A stretch of DNA of 64,000 bases from Pseudogracilibacillus sp037892545 (GCF_037892545.1 NZ_JBBKBG010000001.1:124001-188000), one strand, 5' to 3'. Positions 17,941-27,703 are shown, numbered from the stretch's first letter. Translations and numbers: made by a program. The notes: generated by a model not told the origin, from the letters alone.

Positions 17941-20900
17941 GTGAAAGTGTTAACGAGAGATATGAATGCGATTACGAATGAGCATTTTACAACTTTATAT
18001 GAGCATATGAAAAACAATGAAGACTATATAAACGCAGATAAAATTATTGATTTATATGAAAAACAACAAAAAAATGAGTTTAATATTAGTTTTTCAGGAC
18101 ATTTTTCTGCCGGAAAGTCATCAATGATTAATTATTTACTAGGAAAAGATGTTTTACCAAAAAGTCCGATTCCTACCAGTGCAAATATCGTAAAAATTAC
18201 TTCTGGTGAAGGAGTAGCGCGGGTTTATTTTACCGATGATGAAACAGTTCAATATAAAGAGCCATATGATATTGATATGATCAAAGATTATGCAACAGAT
18301 AAAAACGCTATTAAACGAATTGATATTAGTACATCAGAAGAAATATTACCTGAAAACTGTTCTATTTTAGATACACCTGGAATTGATGCAGCGGATGATG
18401 CGGACCGATTAATGACAGAATCCGCGTTACATTTAGTAGATGTACTTTATTATGTAATGGATTATAATCATGTCCAATCTGAAGTAAATTTATACTTCTT
18501 ACGTAAAATGCATGAAGCGGATATTCCATTTTATGTCATTATAAACCAAATTGATAAACATAATGAACATGAAATTCCGTTTTCGCAATTTGATAAAAAC
18601 GTACGTGAAACATTTGAACAGTGGAATATTTTCCCAGAAAAAATATATTATTCTTCCGTTATGTATGAAGATGCTCCACATAGTGAAATTCGTCAAATTA
18701 AAGAAGAGTTATTTCAACTACTTCAGAAAAATAAAAATATAACAGGTCGTTTAAAAGCAGCGACAAACATTATCATACAAGACCATGAAACTTTTTTACA
18801 AGAACAATTAGAGGAAGCTGTAAACGAGATTGTTCCAGCGAATATTACGGATGTGGAATATGATTTATTACAGGAAATTAATGAAAAAATGGCTTCTGTA
18901 AAAGATCCTCATGAACAATTAAAGAATGAATTTGATCATGAGTTAAATCATACTTTAAAAAACGCTTATTTAATGCCTGCAAAATTACGAGATCAAGCAC
19001 AAAGTGTATTAGAATCGCAGCAAAAAGACTTCAAAGTTGGACTTTTCAATGCGAAGAAAAAGACAGAGGAAGAACGTAATAATCGTATGAATGCATTTTT
19101 AACAGAATTACAAAAAACGATTGATGCATCGATTCAATGGAAATTACGGGATAAATTTATGGAAATGGTTCGTGAAAATGATATTCATCATGACGGATTA
19201 TTGAAAATGATTCAAGATGCAAACGTTCAATATACAGCTCAAGATGTGAAGTCTTTTATGAAAGAAGGCGCACAAATTAACGGGAATTACGTGTTAAACT
19301 ATACGAACGAAATTAGTGCCGATATTAAATCTAAGTATCGTCAACTTGCAAATGAGTTATGGACGGAAATTGAAAATGTGATTCAAACGAATAAAGAGGA
19401 ACAAATTGCTGCATTGCAAGAGCAATTAAGACAGTTTGATTTTGCTGATGAATTATTAGAGAAAAAAGCACAACTAGAAGAAAAATTAACAGAAAAAATC
19501 GCACATCTTCATGCGCACATGAAAAATCCGACAGAAAATACCGATCTTTTATGTGAAATGGATGCTACAATTGAACGTCGACATAAAGTTATTGAAAAAG
19601 AGGCGCCAACAGTAGCGATCGCGGATGTTGAAGAAACAACCACACCATCACAAGTGAAAGAGGAGTTAAAAGAAATAACTGTGACTACAGAACATACGGC
19701 AGATACTATCGTTCAAACCATTGAAGAAATGACGAATACATTAGAAAATGTGGATGGTTTCGACACGATTGTCCGTGATTTACGTGAAAAACAACACCGT
19801 CTTAACAATCGACAATTAACAATCGCTTTATTTGGAGCGTTTAGTGCTGGAAAATCATCTTTCTCCAACGCTTTATTCGGGGAACAAGTTTTACCAGTAT
19901 CACCAAATCCGACGACTGCGGTTATTAGCCGAATTAATCCAATTAATGACACATACAAACATGGAACGGTTGTCATCCAATTAAAAGATGATGCAACGTT
20001 AACGAATGACTTAAAACAAATTACGAAGGATTTTGATCCTGATTACGAAAACGTCCATGAAATGGTCGAATGGATCAAACGATATAATATCCATAAAAAC
20101 AGTCTATTAACAAAAACATACCAATCTTATTTATTGGCGGTGTTAAATGGATACGAACAAAGGAAAAACCAGCTCGGAAAAACGGTGGAAATATCTTTAG
20201 AACAATTCCCAGCTTTTGTTACAGATGAATCAAAAGCATGTTATATTGAACAAGTTGATTTATATTATGACTGTGCATTAACGAGAAAAGGGATCACATT
20301 AGTAGATACACCTGGAGCAGACTCTGTCAATGCACGACATACGAACGTTTCTTTTGATTATATTAAAGATGCCGACGCAATTATTTATGTCACATACTAT
20401 AATCATGCTATAACTAGTGCAGATCGTGACTTCTTAATGCAATTAGGACGAGTAAAAGAAGCGTTCGAACTAGATAAAATGTTCTTTATTGTAAATGCAT
20501 CAGATTTAGCACAAGATGCCCAAGAGTTAAAGCTCGTATTAAATTATGTCGAAGAACAATTACTACAATTTGGCATTCGTCAGGCAAAAATATTTCCTGT
20601 TTCAAGTAAAAAATCATTAGAAGAAAAAGTAGCTCAACTTCCTTTAAACGAAGAAATGACTACATTTGAAACAGAATTTTACAAATTTGTTGAACAAGAC
20701 TTAGCACAGTTAACTATCCAAGGTGCTGTATGGGATATGAATCGTGCTGTCGCAACATTACAAAACTTTATTGATGCAGCAAACTTAAGTGAAGCTGAAC
20801 GTGCTAATTTCGTAAAAACATTAGAAAATAAACGTCATACTTTTAAAGAGATTATTGCAACAACAAATAGTTCTGTAGCAGAAGAACGTATATTAGAACG

Positions 20901-21564
20901 AATTGAACGACAACTTCATTTCGTACTAGAACGTTTATACATTCGTTTCCATGATATGTTTTCTGAGCATTTTAACCCGACGACGATTACAGCATCCGGA
21001 AGGGAAGCTATTAAGCAATTGGAAGCGAATCGTAATAAATTTATCGACTATGTTGGGTATGAATTGTTACAAGAAGTACGTGCTGTATCATTACGTGTCG
21101 AGGCAAATATGCACGAGTTAACGAAAGACACCTTTAATGAGATACAATCTCAGATCGAAAAAATAGATGAAAACTTTATTTTACCTAGCTTGCAAACACA
21201 AGCATTTAAAACACCTGATTATGAACAGGCATTTACAACAATTGATTACAGTATTTTTTCACAAGTATTAAAGATTTTCAAAAATACTCGATCGTTTTTT
21301 GAGCAAAATGAACGTGAAAAAATGAAGGAAGCATTTTACGATACGTTAAAACCTGAAGCAAAACAATATTTAGATACACAAAAAGAAATTATGGATAGTG
21401 TGTATATTGCACAGTGGAACGATGCACTACAAAACGTTAAAACTCGTATTGAATCTGAAGTGGATCAAATGATTGATCAGCATATGAAAGTGGTAACAGA
21501 TACGGTAAATTTAGCCCAACTAAAAGAAAAACATGAAATATTAACAGCAATATTAGAAAAGTAA
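17941..21564 (+). CDS. dynA: Bacterial dynamin-like protein DynA (two fused GTPase modules)
   Basis: A 1207-residue protein with two dynamin-type GTPase modules in tandem. P-loops are GHFSAGKSS (about residues 54-62) and GAFSAGKSS (about 632-640); the G3 motifs are LDTPGID and VDTPGAD, and G4-like INQIDKHN and VNASDLAQ follow. Long helical segments after each GTPase form the stalk and paddle. B. subtilis DynA (YpbR, 1193 residues) fuses membranes and repairs membrane damage by antibiotics and phage. GTG 17941 is preferred (AAAGGAG 17925-17931, 9 nt away); a TTG at 17899 in the same frame has no ribosome site. Linked to ypcP as in B. subtilis. Confidence 0.93.
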   Translation: MKVLTRDMNAITNEHFTTLYEHMKNNEDYINADKIIDLYEKQQKNEFNISFSGHFSAGKSSMINYLLGKDVLPKSPIPTSANIVKITSGEGVARVYFTDDETVQYKEPYDIDMIKDYATDKNAIKRIDISTSEEILPENCSILDTPGIDAADDADRLMTESALHLVDVLYYVMDYNHVQSEVNLYFLRKMHEADIPFYVIINQIDKHNEHEIPFSQFDKNVRETFEQWNIFPEKIYYSSVMYEDAPHSEIRQIKEELFQLLQKNKNITGRLKAATNIIIQDHETFLQEQLEEAVNEIVPANITDVEYDLLQEINEKMASVKDPHEQLKNEFDHELNHTLKNAYLMPAKLRDQAQSVLESQQKDFKVGLFNAKKKTEEERNNRMNAFLTELQKTIDASIQWKLRDKFMEMVRENDIHHDGLLKMIQDANVQYTAQDVKSFMKEGAQINGNYVLNYTNEISADIKSKYRQLANELWTEIENVIQTNKEEQIAALQEQLRQFDFADELLEKKAQLEEKLTEKIAHLHAHMKNPTENTDLLCEMDATIERRHKVIEKEAPTVAIADVEETTTPSQVKEELKEITVTTEHTADTIVQTIEEMTNTLENVDGFDTIVRDLREKQHRLNNRQLTIALFGAFSAGKSSFSNALFGEQVLPVSPNPTTAVISRINPINDTYKHGTVVIQLKDDATLTNDLKQITKDFDPDYENVHEMVEWIKRYNIHKNSLLTKTYQSYLLAVLNGYEQRKNQLGKTVEISLEQFPAFVTDESKACYIEQVDLYYDCALTRKGITLVDTPGADSVNARHTNVSFDYIKDADAIIYVTYYNHAITSADRDFLMQLGRVKEAFELDKMFFIVNASDLAQDAQELKLVLNYVEEQLLQFGIRQAKIFPVSSKKSLEEKVAQLPLNEEMTTFETEFYKFVEQDLAQLTIQGAVWDMNRAVATLQNFIDAANLSEAERANFVKTLENKRHTFKEIIATTNSSVAEERILERIERQLHFVLERLYIRFHDMFSEHFNPTTITASGREAIKQLEANRNKFIDYVGYELLQEVRAVSLRVEANMHELTKDTFNEIQSQIEKIDENFILPSLQTQAFKTPDYEQAFTTIDYSIFSQVLKIFKNTRSFFEQNEREKMKEAFYDTLKPEAKQYLDTQKEIMDSVYIAQWNDALQNVKTRIESEVDQMIDQHMKVVTDTVNLAQLKEKHEILTAILEK

Positions 21565-21575
21565 GGATGGACATA

Positions 21576-22457
21576 TTGAAGAAACATATATTATTAGTAG
21601 ATGGAATGGCTTTATTGTTTAGAGGGTTTTACGCAACATCTTTTAGAGGTAATTTTATGCGAAATGAAGAAGGCATCCCGACGAATGGGGTATATCAATT
21701 TTTACGCTACTTTACAGACGGAATTCATACTTTCCAACCGACACATGTTCTTTGTTGTTGGGATATGGGAAGTAAGACATTCCGAAACGAAATTTACAGT
21801 GCTTATAAAGCAAATCGAGGAGCACCACCGGAAGAACTTATTCCACAATTTGACCTTGTAAAAGAAGCTGTTGATATTTTTAACGTCCAAAATATTGGCG
21901 TAACAAATTATGAAGCAGATGATGTCATTGGTACACTCGCAAATACATTGTCTCATGACGTACAAGTAACTATTTTATCTGGTGATCATGATTTATTACA
22001 ACTTGTTGCTAAAAATGTCGATGTTGCCATTATGAAAAAAGGAATCGGTAATTATGATATATATAATGAAGCGAACTTTTTAAGCAAAAAAGGATTACAT
22101 CCACATCAAATTATCGAATTTAAAGGATTAACTGGTGATAGTGCAGATAATTATCCAGGTATAAAAGGAATAGGGGAAAAAACAGCATTAAAATTACTAC
22201 AAACATATGGTAATATGGATACTATTCTAGAATCAAAGGACGAATTAACAAAAGGTATTCGTTCAAAAATTGAAACGGACATCGCAATGTTTCACTTGTC
22301 AAAAGAATTAGCTGCAATAAAATGCGATGTTGAATTAGAATTTACAATTGATGAGCCATTACAAATACATGCACCTGAAATTGAAGCACATTTAATTAAA
22401 TTAGGTGTGAAACATCCACCAATCGAATCGTATGTATCATCCAATATCATTGTTTAA
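21576..22457 (+). CDS. ypcP: 5'-3' exonuclease YpcP (stand-alone Pol I-type FEN domain)
   Basis: A 293-residue flap/5'-exonuclease resembling the N-terminal domain of DNA polymerase I. Metal ligands are visible in LLVDGMALLFRGF, NYEADDVIGTLA, SGDHDLLQLV and TGDSADNYPGIKGIGEKTALKLL (helix-hairpin-helix part; key residues D, D, GIGEKTA). It processes RNA primers and flaps. I favour TTG 21576 (AAGGATGG upstream) over ATG 21567, which sits on the ribosome site. It begins 11 nt after dynA, so the two are co-transcribed. Confidence 0.93.
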   Translation: MKKHILLVDGMALLFRGFYATSFRGNFMRNEEGIPTNGVYQFLRYFTDGIHTFQPTHVLCCWDMGSKTFRNEIYSAYKANRGAPPEELIPQFDLVKEAVDIFNVQNIGVTNYEADDVIGTLANTLSHDVQVTILSGDHDLLQLVAKNVDVAIMKKGIGNYDIYNEANFLSKKGLHPHQIIEFKGLTGDSADNYPGIKGIGEKTALKLLQTYGNMDTILESKDELTKGIRSKIETDIAMFHLSKELAAIKCDVELEFTIDEPLQIHAPEIEAHLIKLGVKHPPIESYVSSNIIV

Positions 22458-22497
22458 TACAAGATCGAAGCGAGATATGTACAAATAAACTTCAAAG

Positions 22498-22531
22498 AAC
22501 AGGGGAAGCAATACGCATCCTCTGTTTTTTT
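22498..22531 (+). terminator. Terminator after ypcP
   Basis: 9-bp stem AACAGGGGA / TCCTCTGTT (one G-T) with an 11-nt loop and T7. Confidence 0.85.
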
Positions 22532-22800
22532 AGAGAGAAAAATGATCGTAGCAATTTCTATGATGTAATGACATAAATAAAATATGACAAAAAATAAATC
22601 AAAATACCTATCATATTAAATGATATAGAGCATTTAGGTCTAGTATCTTAATTTATGATGCCTTGAAAACTCATATATATCAATGATTGTCATGATTTCT
22701 ATAAAAGTTAAAATTTGTGTCATTTAGCCTTTCTTTATTTGATTTTTTTACTAATTTCTTCATTTTTACTGCTTTGATGTTACAATTTTATCTCAAACAC

Positions 22801-22829
22801 TTTACATTTTCATGTGATTCTTATACAAT
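22801..22829 (+). promoter_or_regulatory. sigma-A promoter of the rhodanese gene
   Basis: TTTACA (22801-22806), 17 nt, TACAAT (22824-22829), 44 nt before the GTG start. Confidence 0.65.
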
Positions 22830-22872
22830 TTGAAACGAACCTAATTGATTTTAGGTAAAGGGGGTAACATCA

Positions 22873-23199
22873 GTGACTGTTTGTGAGAAAGAAATGACAA
22901 ACGAACAACTAGAAAAAATACTACATGATGATGAAGCATCATTTTTACTTTTAGATGTTAGAGAAACGACAGAATATGCAATTCAACATATACCAGGATC
23001 TGTATTAATTCCTTTAGGACAACTTAAAAACCGATTAGATGAAGTAAGCAATGAACAACCAATATATGTAATTTGTCGTTCTGGTGTCCGAAGTGATGAA
23101 GCTTGCTCTATTTTACGAGAAAATGGTTATGATGAAGTATACAATGTTGTTCCGGGAATGATTCACTGGAACGGTATTGTCGAATCAGATTTTGCATAA
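22873..23199 (+). CDS. Rhodanese-like sulfurtransferase
   Basis: A 108-residue single-domain rhodanese. The active-site loop CRSGVRS (Cys68) follows the core strand YVI, and DVRETTEYAIQHIPGSVLIP is the usual N-terminal block. It probably carries a persulfide on Cys68 to transfer sulfur between small-molecule or protein acceptors; the partner is not evident. GTG 22873 lies 8 nt after AAAGGGGG. Single gene with its own promoter and terminator, upstream of luxS. Confidence 0.92.
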   Translation: MTVCEKEMTNEQLEKILHDDEASFLLLDVRETTEYAIQHIPGSVLIPLGQLKNRLDEVSNEQPIYVICRSGVRSDEACSILRENGYDEVYNVVPGMIHWNGIVESDFA

Positions 23200-23200
23200 C

Positions 23201-23240
23201 AAAACACTTACCACGGGAATTTGTGGTAAGTGTTTTGTAC
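23201..23240 (+). terminator. Terminator after the rhodanese gene
   Basis: A perfect 14-bp stem (23201-23214 with 23223-23236) with an 8-nt loop; the stem itself ends in TTTT. Confidence 0.85.
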
Positions 23241-23278
23241 TCATACGTATCACCGTTTTTAAGTTTTCAAACAACTGT

Positions 23279-23307
23279 TTGACATAGTTTCGGAAACATG
23301 ATATTGT
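23279..23307 (+). promoter_or_regulatory. sigma-A promoter of luxS
   Basis: TTGACA (23279-23284), 17 nt, TATTGT (23302-23307). The dyad CAAACA-AC-TGTTTG (23268-23281) overlaps the -35. Confidence 0.7.
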
Positions 23308-23362
23308 ACATTAAACTTTAATTGGTATTGTAATGAACATATTATTTGAAAGGAGCAGACAG

Positions 23363-23824
23363 ATGGTTCAAAAATTAAATGTCGAAAGCTTTAACTTAGA
23401 TCATACGAAAGTAAAAGCGCCTTATATTCGTTTAGCAGGTAAGATGAAAGGGTTAAATGGAGATGAAGTGTACAAATATGACCTTCGCTTCAAGCAACCG
23501 AACAAAGAACATATGGAAATGCCTGCCATTCATTCATTAGAACACTTAATGGCAGAAATAAGCCGTAATTATTCCGACAAAATTGTCGATATAAGCCCAA
23601 TGGGATGTCAAACTGGCTATTATTTATCCGTAATTAATCATTTTAGCTATGAAGATATCATTCAATTAGTAGAAAATATTCTAAAAGATGTCTTAAAAGC
23701 TACGGAAGTACCTGGATGTAATGAGGTACAATGTGGATGGGCTGCTAGTCATAGTTTAGAAGGAGCAAAAATACTTGCAAAAGAAATGCTCGATCATAAA
23801 GATGAATGGTGTGAAGTTTTTTAG
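23363..23824 (+). CDS. luxS: S-ribosylhomocysteine lyase LuxS
   Basis: A 153-residue metalloenzyme that cleaves S-ribosylhomocysteine to homocysteine and DPD, the precursor of autoinducer-2. Metal ligands are His57 and His61 in HSLEH and Cys124 in QCGW; Glu60 and Cys82 (PMGCQTGYYL) are the catalytic residues expected from the family. ATG 23363 follows AAAGGAG at the correct distance; the in-frame ATG at 23333 lies upstream of that site. Transcribed alone from a strong promoter; no SAH nucleosidase gene is adjacent. Confidence 0.96.
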   Translation: MVQKLNVESFNLDHTKVKAPYIRLAGKMKGLNGDEVYKYDLRFKQPNKEHMEMPAIHSLEHLMAEISRNYSDKIVDISPMGCQTGYYLSVINHFSYEDIIQLVENILKDVLKATEVPGCNEVQCGWAASHSLEGAKILAKEMLDHKDEWCEVF

Positions 23825-23842
23825 TACATAATATAAATAACA

Positions 23843-23897
23843 CTTGTTTTAATAGGAAATAAAGGGAATAGAGTACTATTAAAACAAGCTTTTTTAT
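23843..23897 (+). terminator. Terminator after luxS
   Basis: A perfect 13-bp stem CTTGTTTTAATAG / CTATTAAAACAAG with a 20-nt loop, followed by CTTTTTT. Confidence 0.85.
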
Positions 23898-23905
23898 TTT
23901 CAATA

Positions 23906-23940
<35 letters not shown>

Positions 23941-23949
23941 AGCCGTTAT

Positions 23950-23985
23950 AAAATAACGAGCAGTACTAATATGCCTGCTCGTTAT
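23950..23985 (-). terminator. Hairpin terminator overlapping the end of the deacetylase gene
   Basis: 11-bp stem ATAACGAGCAG / CTGCTCGTTAT (23953-23963 with 23975-23985) spanning the stop codon; a modest T-rich tail follows on the reverse strand. Confidence 0.6.
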
Positions 23986-25402
23986 CGTCTTTTTTTGTCC
24001 CATAATATGGACCAACTTCTATATGATTCTCTTCTAATTGGATCATTTCACTTACTGTAATAAATTCAAACCCTTGATCTTGTAAATATTTCATTACAGT
24101 TGGTAAAGCGTCTGCAGTTGTTGGATGTATATCATGCATTAACACAATATCACCGTTTGTACTCATTGATACATTATGTAAAATAGCGTTTGTATTTTTA
24201 CTTTGCCAATCTAACGTATCAATCGTCCACATCGTTACAATTTGATCTGTTTGTTTCGCTTGTTCCAACACCATATTATTATATTCCCCATATGGTGGTC
24301 TAAACGATGTTGGTGCAATCCCTGTAGCATCTTTTATTTGTTGCTGCGACAAGGAAATTTCATCTTTTATAGCCTGCGCAGTGATGGCGTTTAGATTTGG
24401 ATGTGTAATGCTATGATTTGCTATTTCATGACCATCTTGTGCAACCATTTCTGCAATATGCGGATATCTACTAGCATTACGACCTAACATATAAAATGTA
24501 GCTTTTGCATCAAATTCATCTAATGTTTCTAATATTCTTGGCGTCACTTGTTCATCTGGTCCATCATCAAATGTTAATGCAATATATTTTCCATTCGGGT
24601 CTAATTCACGTGGAGCCGAATCGATGATTTGTTGCATTTCATCTGTAATTAATAAAGCATAATAGGCTTCTGTTAATGATTTATATGCATCCACATACGG
24701 AATGGCAACTTCGACTTCCTCTTCATTGTTTCCAATCGTTTCTTTTTCATAGAAAAATAGAATCGAGTCCTCTGTTAATGCCCACTGAATATTTTCTTCA
24801 TTATTTGTTAGCATCTCGAAATCTTTTTCGTCAACTTCGAAGTCTTGTTTGTTAATTTCTTTCTTTATTAGATTTTTTAATGGTTCATTCATTTCAACCA
24901 CATCATGAAGGGATACAAATTTGTCTTCCTTTATATTCACAGTGAAAAACTGCTGAAATGAATCTATTTCCTTGTCATTTTTGACGAAAGATCCTTTTAA
25001 TAAAAAAGTATATATATCCTCATTGGCTTTATAATAATCTGTTGATATGACAAGATGATTATTTTCGCCTTCTTCTAAAGTTCTTTTTTCTTCCATTAAC
25101 ACTAACATTTCTTCCATAAAATCATCTTCATGTTGTCGAATCCATCTTTCAATTTGCCCATCAATTGTTTTTTTATTTATAACAGGCTGTGTAATCTTGG
25201 AAGTGTATAATTCAGCCTCTTTCATTTTTGTTTCCAAAATAAGCTGGTCATCAATTTCCTCTTTTTCGACATCCATTGTTACTGCTTTAGCACTTGTTAC
25301 TTTTTCAATTTCCATTAAAATAATACCTGAAAACACGACACCGACGGTCAATATAACAGAAATGATGACTAATACAATTGGCCAAGTTAAGTTTTTAAAC
25401 AT
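23966..25402 (-). CDS. pdaC: Membrane-anchored polysaccharide deacetylase (PdaC-like)
   Basis: A 478-residue protein with one N-terminal transmembrane anchor (about 8-30), a DUF4163/DUF3298-like extracytoplasmic region (about 50-255) and a NodB deacetylase domain. NodB motifs: TFDDGP, the zinc histidines in HSITHP, RPPYGEYN, TIDTLDW and VLMHDIHP. The arrangement matches B. subtilis PdaC (467 residues), which de-N-acetylates peptidoglycan and confers lysozyme resistance. ATG 25402 (GAGGG upstream) gives a typical anchor; the in-frame ATG at 25447 would add 15 Cys-containing residues and lacks a ribosome site. Monocistronic. Confidence 0.88.
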   Translation of the reverse strand: MFKNLTWPIVLVIISVILTVGVVFSGIILMEIEKVTSAKAVTMDVEKEEIDDQLILETKMKEAELYTSKITQPVINKKTIDGQIERWIRQHEDDFMEEMLVLMEEKRTLEEGENNHLVISTDYYKANEDIYTFLLKGSFVKNDKEIDSFQQFFTVNIKEDKFVSLHDVVEMNEPLKNLIKKEINKQDFEVDEKDFEMLTNNEENIQWALTEDSILFFYEKETIGNNEEEVEVAIPYVDAYKSLTEAYYALLITDEMQQIIDSAPRELDPNGKYIALTFDDGPDEQVTPRILETLDEFDAKATFYMLGRNASRYPHIAEMVAQDGHEIANHSITHPNLNAITAQAIKDEISLSQQQIKDATGIAPTSFRPPYGEYNNMVLEQAKQTDQIVTMWTIDTLDWQSKNTNAILHNVSMSTNGDIVLMHDIHPTTADALPTVMKYLQDQGFEFITVSEMIQLEENHIEVGPYYGTKKDDNEQAY

Positions 25403-25496
25403 ACGTATTCCCTCACATTGTTTACAATAATATACATTATCTTTCAATTATAACAAATATATTACAAGAACCATAGTATGAGAAATAAATTCATAC

Positions 25497-25533
25497 AAAA
25501 ATCCACCCTCATTCGATTATTAGGGTGGATTTT
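25497..25533. terminator. Bidirectional hairpin downstream of the 68-aa gene
   Basis: Stem AAAATCCACCCT / AGGGTGGATTTT with a 12-nt loop; on the reverse strand it ends in a T-run and terminates the gene at 25542. Confidence 0.85.
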
Positions 25534-25541
25534 CACTATCT

Positions 25542-25748
25542 TTATACTATTTCTTCAAAATATTCTTTATAGTAACCTGCTACACGTTTGCTATTATCAA
25601 TCACGAAGATAAATTCATCTGTTTCGTTTATTACATCGTAAACCTTACCTTCTGTAAGCATATTGTTCACTTTATATTTTTTGGCATTTGCATGCACACA
25701 TTTTACTTGTTTTTTTATTTCGTTCTTTTCCCAATTTAAATGAATCAT
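25542..25748 (-). CDS. Small conserved protein, DUF6501-like
   Basis: A 68-residue soluble protein starting MIHLNWEK with a single cysteine in VKCVHANA and a C-terminal GYYKEYFE. The GKVYDVINETDEFIFVIDNS stretch predicts a small beta-rich fold. It resembles short Bacillus proteins annotated DUF6501; no function is known. AGGTGG precedes the ATG and a strong hairpin follows, so I consider it a real gene. Confidence 0.75.
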   Translation of the reverse strand: MIHLNWEKNEIKKQVKCVHANAKKYKVNNMLTEGKVYDVINETDEFIFVIDNSKRVAGYYKEYFEEIV

Positions 25749-25778
25749 ACGTTTCCACCTCTAGTTTACATAATAATA

Positions 25779-26738
25779 TTATTGTTCATTAAATAAATAT
25801 AAAAATCTTTCATATCCCTCTTTTACCATTTCATCTTTTGGAATAAAGCGAATGGCTGCTGAATTAATACAGTAACGTAAGCCACCAGCTTCTTGTGGAC
25901 CATCAGGAAATACATGACCTAAGTGAGAGTTAGCTTCTTTACTACGAACTTCGGTTCGAACCATGCCATGTGTCGTATCAAGATGTTCGATTACTTGTTT
26001 GTTCATAACAGGTTTTGTAAAGCTAGGCCATCCACATTGTGCATCATATTTATCTTTTGATGAAAATAATACTTCCCCTGATACAATGTCAACATAAATT
26101 CCTTCCTCAAAATGGTTCCAATATTCATTTTGAAATGGTGGTTCTGTTCCATTTTCCTGTGTCACATAATATTGTTGTTCTGATAACGTTTCTTTCAAAT
26201 CTTCTGGCGCAAATTGCTTTGACCAATTATCTTTAATAAATTGTTCTCTTCCAGAACCACGTTTATACGTTTTATAATGAAACGTATTTCGCTTATAAAA
26301 GTATTGATGTTCTTCTTCTGCAGGATAAAATGTTTTTGCTGGAATAATTGGTGTGACAATTGGCTTTTGAAATTTTTTACTATCTATTAACGCTTGTTTG
26401 GATTTCTCGGCTATTTTCTTCTGTGCTTCATTATGATAAAAAATGGCTGTTTTATACGAATCCCCACGGTCATGGAATTGTCCCCCATCATCTGTCGGGT
26501 CAATTTGTTGCCAAAAAAGGGTTACTAAATCTTCATAAGGAAAAATCGTTGGGTCGAATGTAATTTGAACTGCTTCCACATGTCCAGTCGTATTAGAACA
26601 AACTTGTTCATACGTTGGATTTTCTACCGTACCCCCTGTATAACCAGATGTAACTTCTATTATACCTGGTTGTTCATCAAAAGGTTCTACCATACACCAG
26701 AAGCATCCTCCTGCAAATGTTGCTTTTTCAGTTGCCAT
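25779..26738 (-). CDS. msrAB: Bifunctional peptide methionine sulfoxide reductase MsrA/MsrB
   Basis: A 319-residue fusion. The N-terminal MsrA domain (about 1-160) has the catalytic motif GCFWC; the C-terminal MsrB domain (about 180-319) has CGWPSF and the catalytic RYCINSAAIRF. Together they reduce the S and R epimers of methionine sulfoxide in proteins. ATG 26738 follows GGAGGG; a longer in-frame start at 26813 would overlap the upstream gene without a ribosome site. The small gene at 26758-26997 ends 19 nt before it and is probably co-transcribed. Confidence 0.94.
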   Translation of the reverse strand: MATEKATFAGGCFWCMVEPFDEQPGIIEVTSGYTGGTVENPTYEQVCSNTTGHVEAVQITFDPTIFPYEDLVTLFWQQIDPTDDGGQFHDRGDSYKTAIFYHNEAQKKIAEKSKQALIDSKKFQKPIVTPIIPAKTFYPAEEEHQYFYKRNTFHYKTYKRGSGREQFIKDNWSKQFAPEDLKETLSEQQYYVTQENGTEPPFQNEYWNHFEEGIYVDIVSGEVLFSSKDKYDAQCGWPSFTKPVMNKQVIEHLDTTHGMVRTEVRSKEANSHLGHVFPDGPQEAGGLRYCINSAAIRFIPKDEMVKEGYERFLYLFNEQ

Positions 26739-26757
26739 ATTAGTATCCCTCCATATG

Positions 26758-26997
26758 TTAAATGTACAAAATTGGTTCATGTACATTTGTTTGATTACTA
26801 AAAGCAGGATCATTTTGTCCTTCTTCTTGGATCATTTTCATTGCTTTATAAATAACAGCTAATTGTTGCAATAATGGGCCATATTGGTCCATGTAAGGAC
26901 GTAATGATAATAATACCTTCATCATGCGCTCTATATAAATAATACCATTCATTATATATTGTACCCATTTATTCGGATATTGCTCATGATTAACCAT
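26758..26997 (-). CDS. Small hypothetical protein upstream of msrAB
   Basis: A 79-residue mostly helical protein (starts MVNHEQYPNKWVQYIMNG) with an amphipathic central region rich in Met, Leu and Tyr. I do not recognise the family. A strong AGGAGGG site precedes the ATG at 26997 and the gene abuts msrAB, so it is likely expressed with it. The name cannot be inferred; the sequence is rich in methionine, which may be coincidental. Confidence 0.65.
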   Translation of the reverse strand: MVNHEQYPNKWVQYIMNGIIYIERMMKVLLSLRPYMDQYGPLLQQLAVIYKAMKMIQEEGQNDPAFSNQTNVHEPILYI

Positions 26998-27404
26998 AGT
27001 TGCTCCCTCCTAACATGAAAACATTCTTCGATACTACTATATGTGTTAAGAGAAAAGCCGTCACTATATCGTTCATTTTATCAATGTTTAATTGAAAAAT
27101 CTAATTTTTTACGTTCATAAAGATCGTTCATTCGAGAACTTCCCTTAAATGAAGGACGATAAAATAGGCTAAAAATAAATTGGATCCATTTGTAAATGCT
27201 TTGTCGTTATGAAACAGGTAATATTTTTCTAATAATCACACATCAATTCTTAACCTAAAACAAAAAACACCTTTTAATAGTTCAACTATTAAAAAGGTGT
27301 TTAATTTGTATGATTTTAAGTTTTTATTTCTATGTACTTAAAATCAATGAGAAATGAATCAAATTAATCATCTCAAACATTCAATAAAATGGTATCAATA
27401 TTGC
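26998..27404. other. 407-bp intergenic region
   Basis: AT-rich gap upstream of the msrAB unit. It contains the yneF terminator at 27266-27302. No convincing promoter, RNA element or ORF with a ribosome site was seen in the rest. Confidence 0.55.
27266..27302 (-). terminator. Terminator of yneF
   Basis: A near-perfect stem AAACACCTTTTAATAGT / ACTATTAAAAAGGTGTTT with a tiny loop; on the reverse strand it is followed by TTTTGTTTT. Confidence 0.8.
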
Positions 27405-27635
27405 TTATTTTTTCGGATTATCCATTTGATTACTCATTGCACGCATCATTTGATTTATTTTCTTTTGCGATGGTTTTTGTCCCATTTGCATCATCATGGT
27501 GCGTAACATTTGCTCATTAATTGGTGGGTTTTTCTTTAAATAATCCATCATATATTTTCTAGCTAGGAAAAATCCAAGTGCAACCCCAGCAACTAATGCT
27601 AATATTGCGATCAATACTACCCAAATCGTTGACAT
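27405..27635 (-). CDS. yneF: YneF family small membrane protein
   Basis: A 76-residue protein with one N-terminal transmembrane helix (about residues 4-25) followed by a basic cytoplasmic tail containing MMMQMGQKPSQKKINQMMR, the conserved block of the YneF/UPF0154 family. Function unknown. Its place after tkt matches B. subtilis ynzC-tkt-yneF. Confidence 0.93.
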   Translation of the reverse strand: MSTIWVVLIAILALVAGVALGFFLARKYMMDYLKKNPPINEQMLRTMMMQMGQKPSQKKINQMMRAMSNQMDNPKK

Positions 27636-27703
27636 AAACTATGATCCTCCTTCAAAATGTTCCCTTTACAGTATAAACAATTCGTCGTTATAAAACAATA
27701 ATT

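Larger units (their letters stand above)
22458..22872 (+). other. 415-bp intergenic region
   Basis: Very AT-rich. It holds the ypcP terminator near its left end and the promoter of the rhodanese gene near its right end. I see no ORF with a ribosome site and no recognisable RNA between them. Confidence 0.6.
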
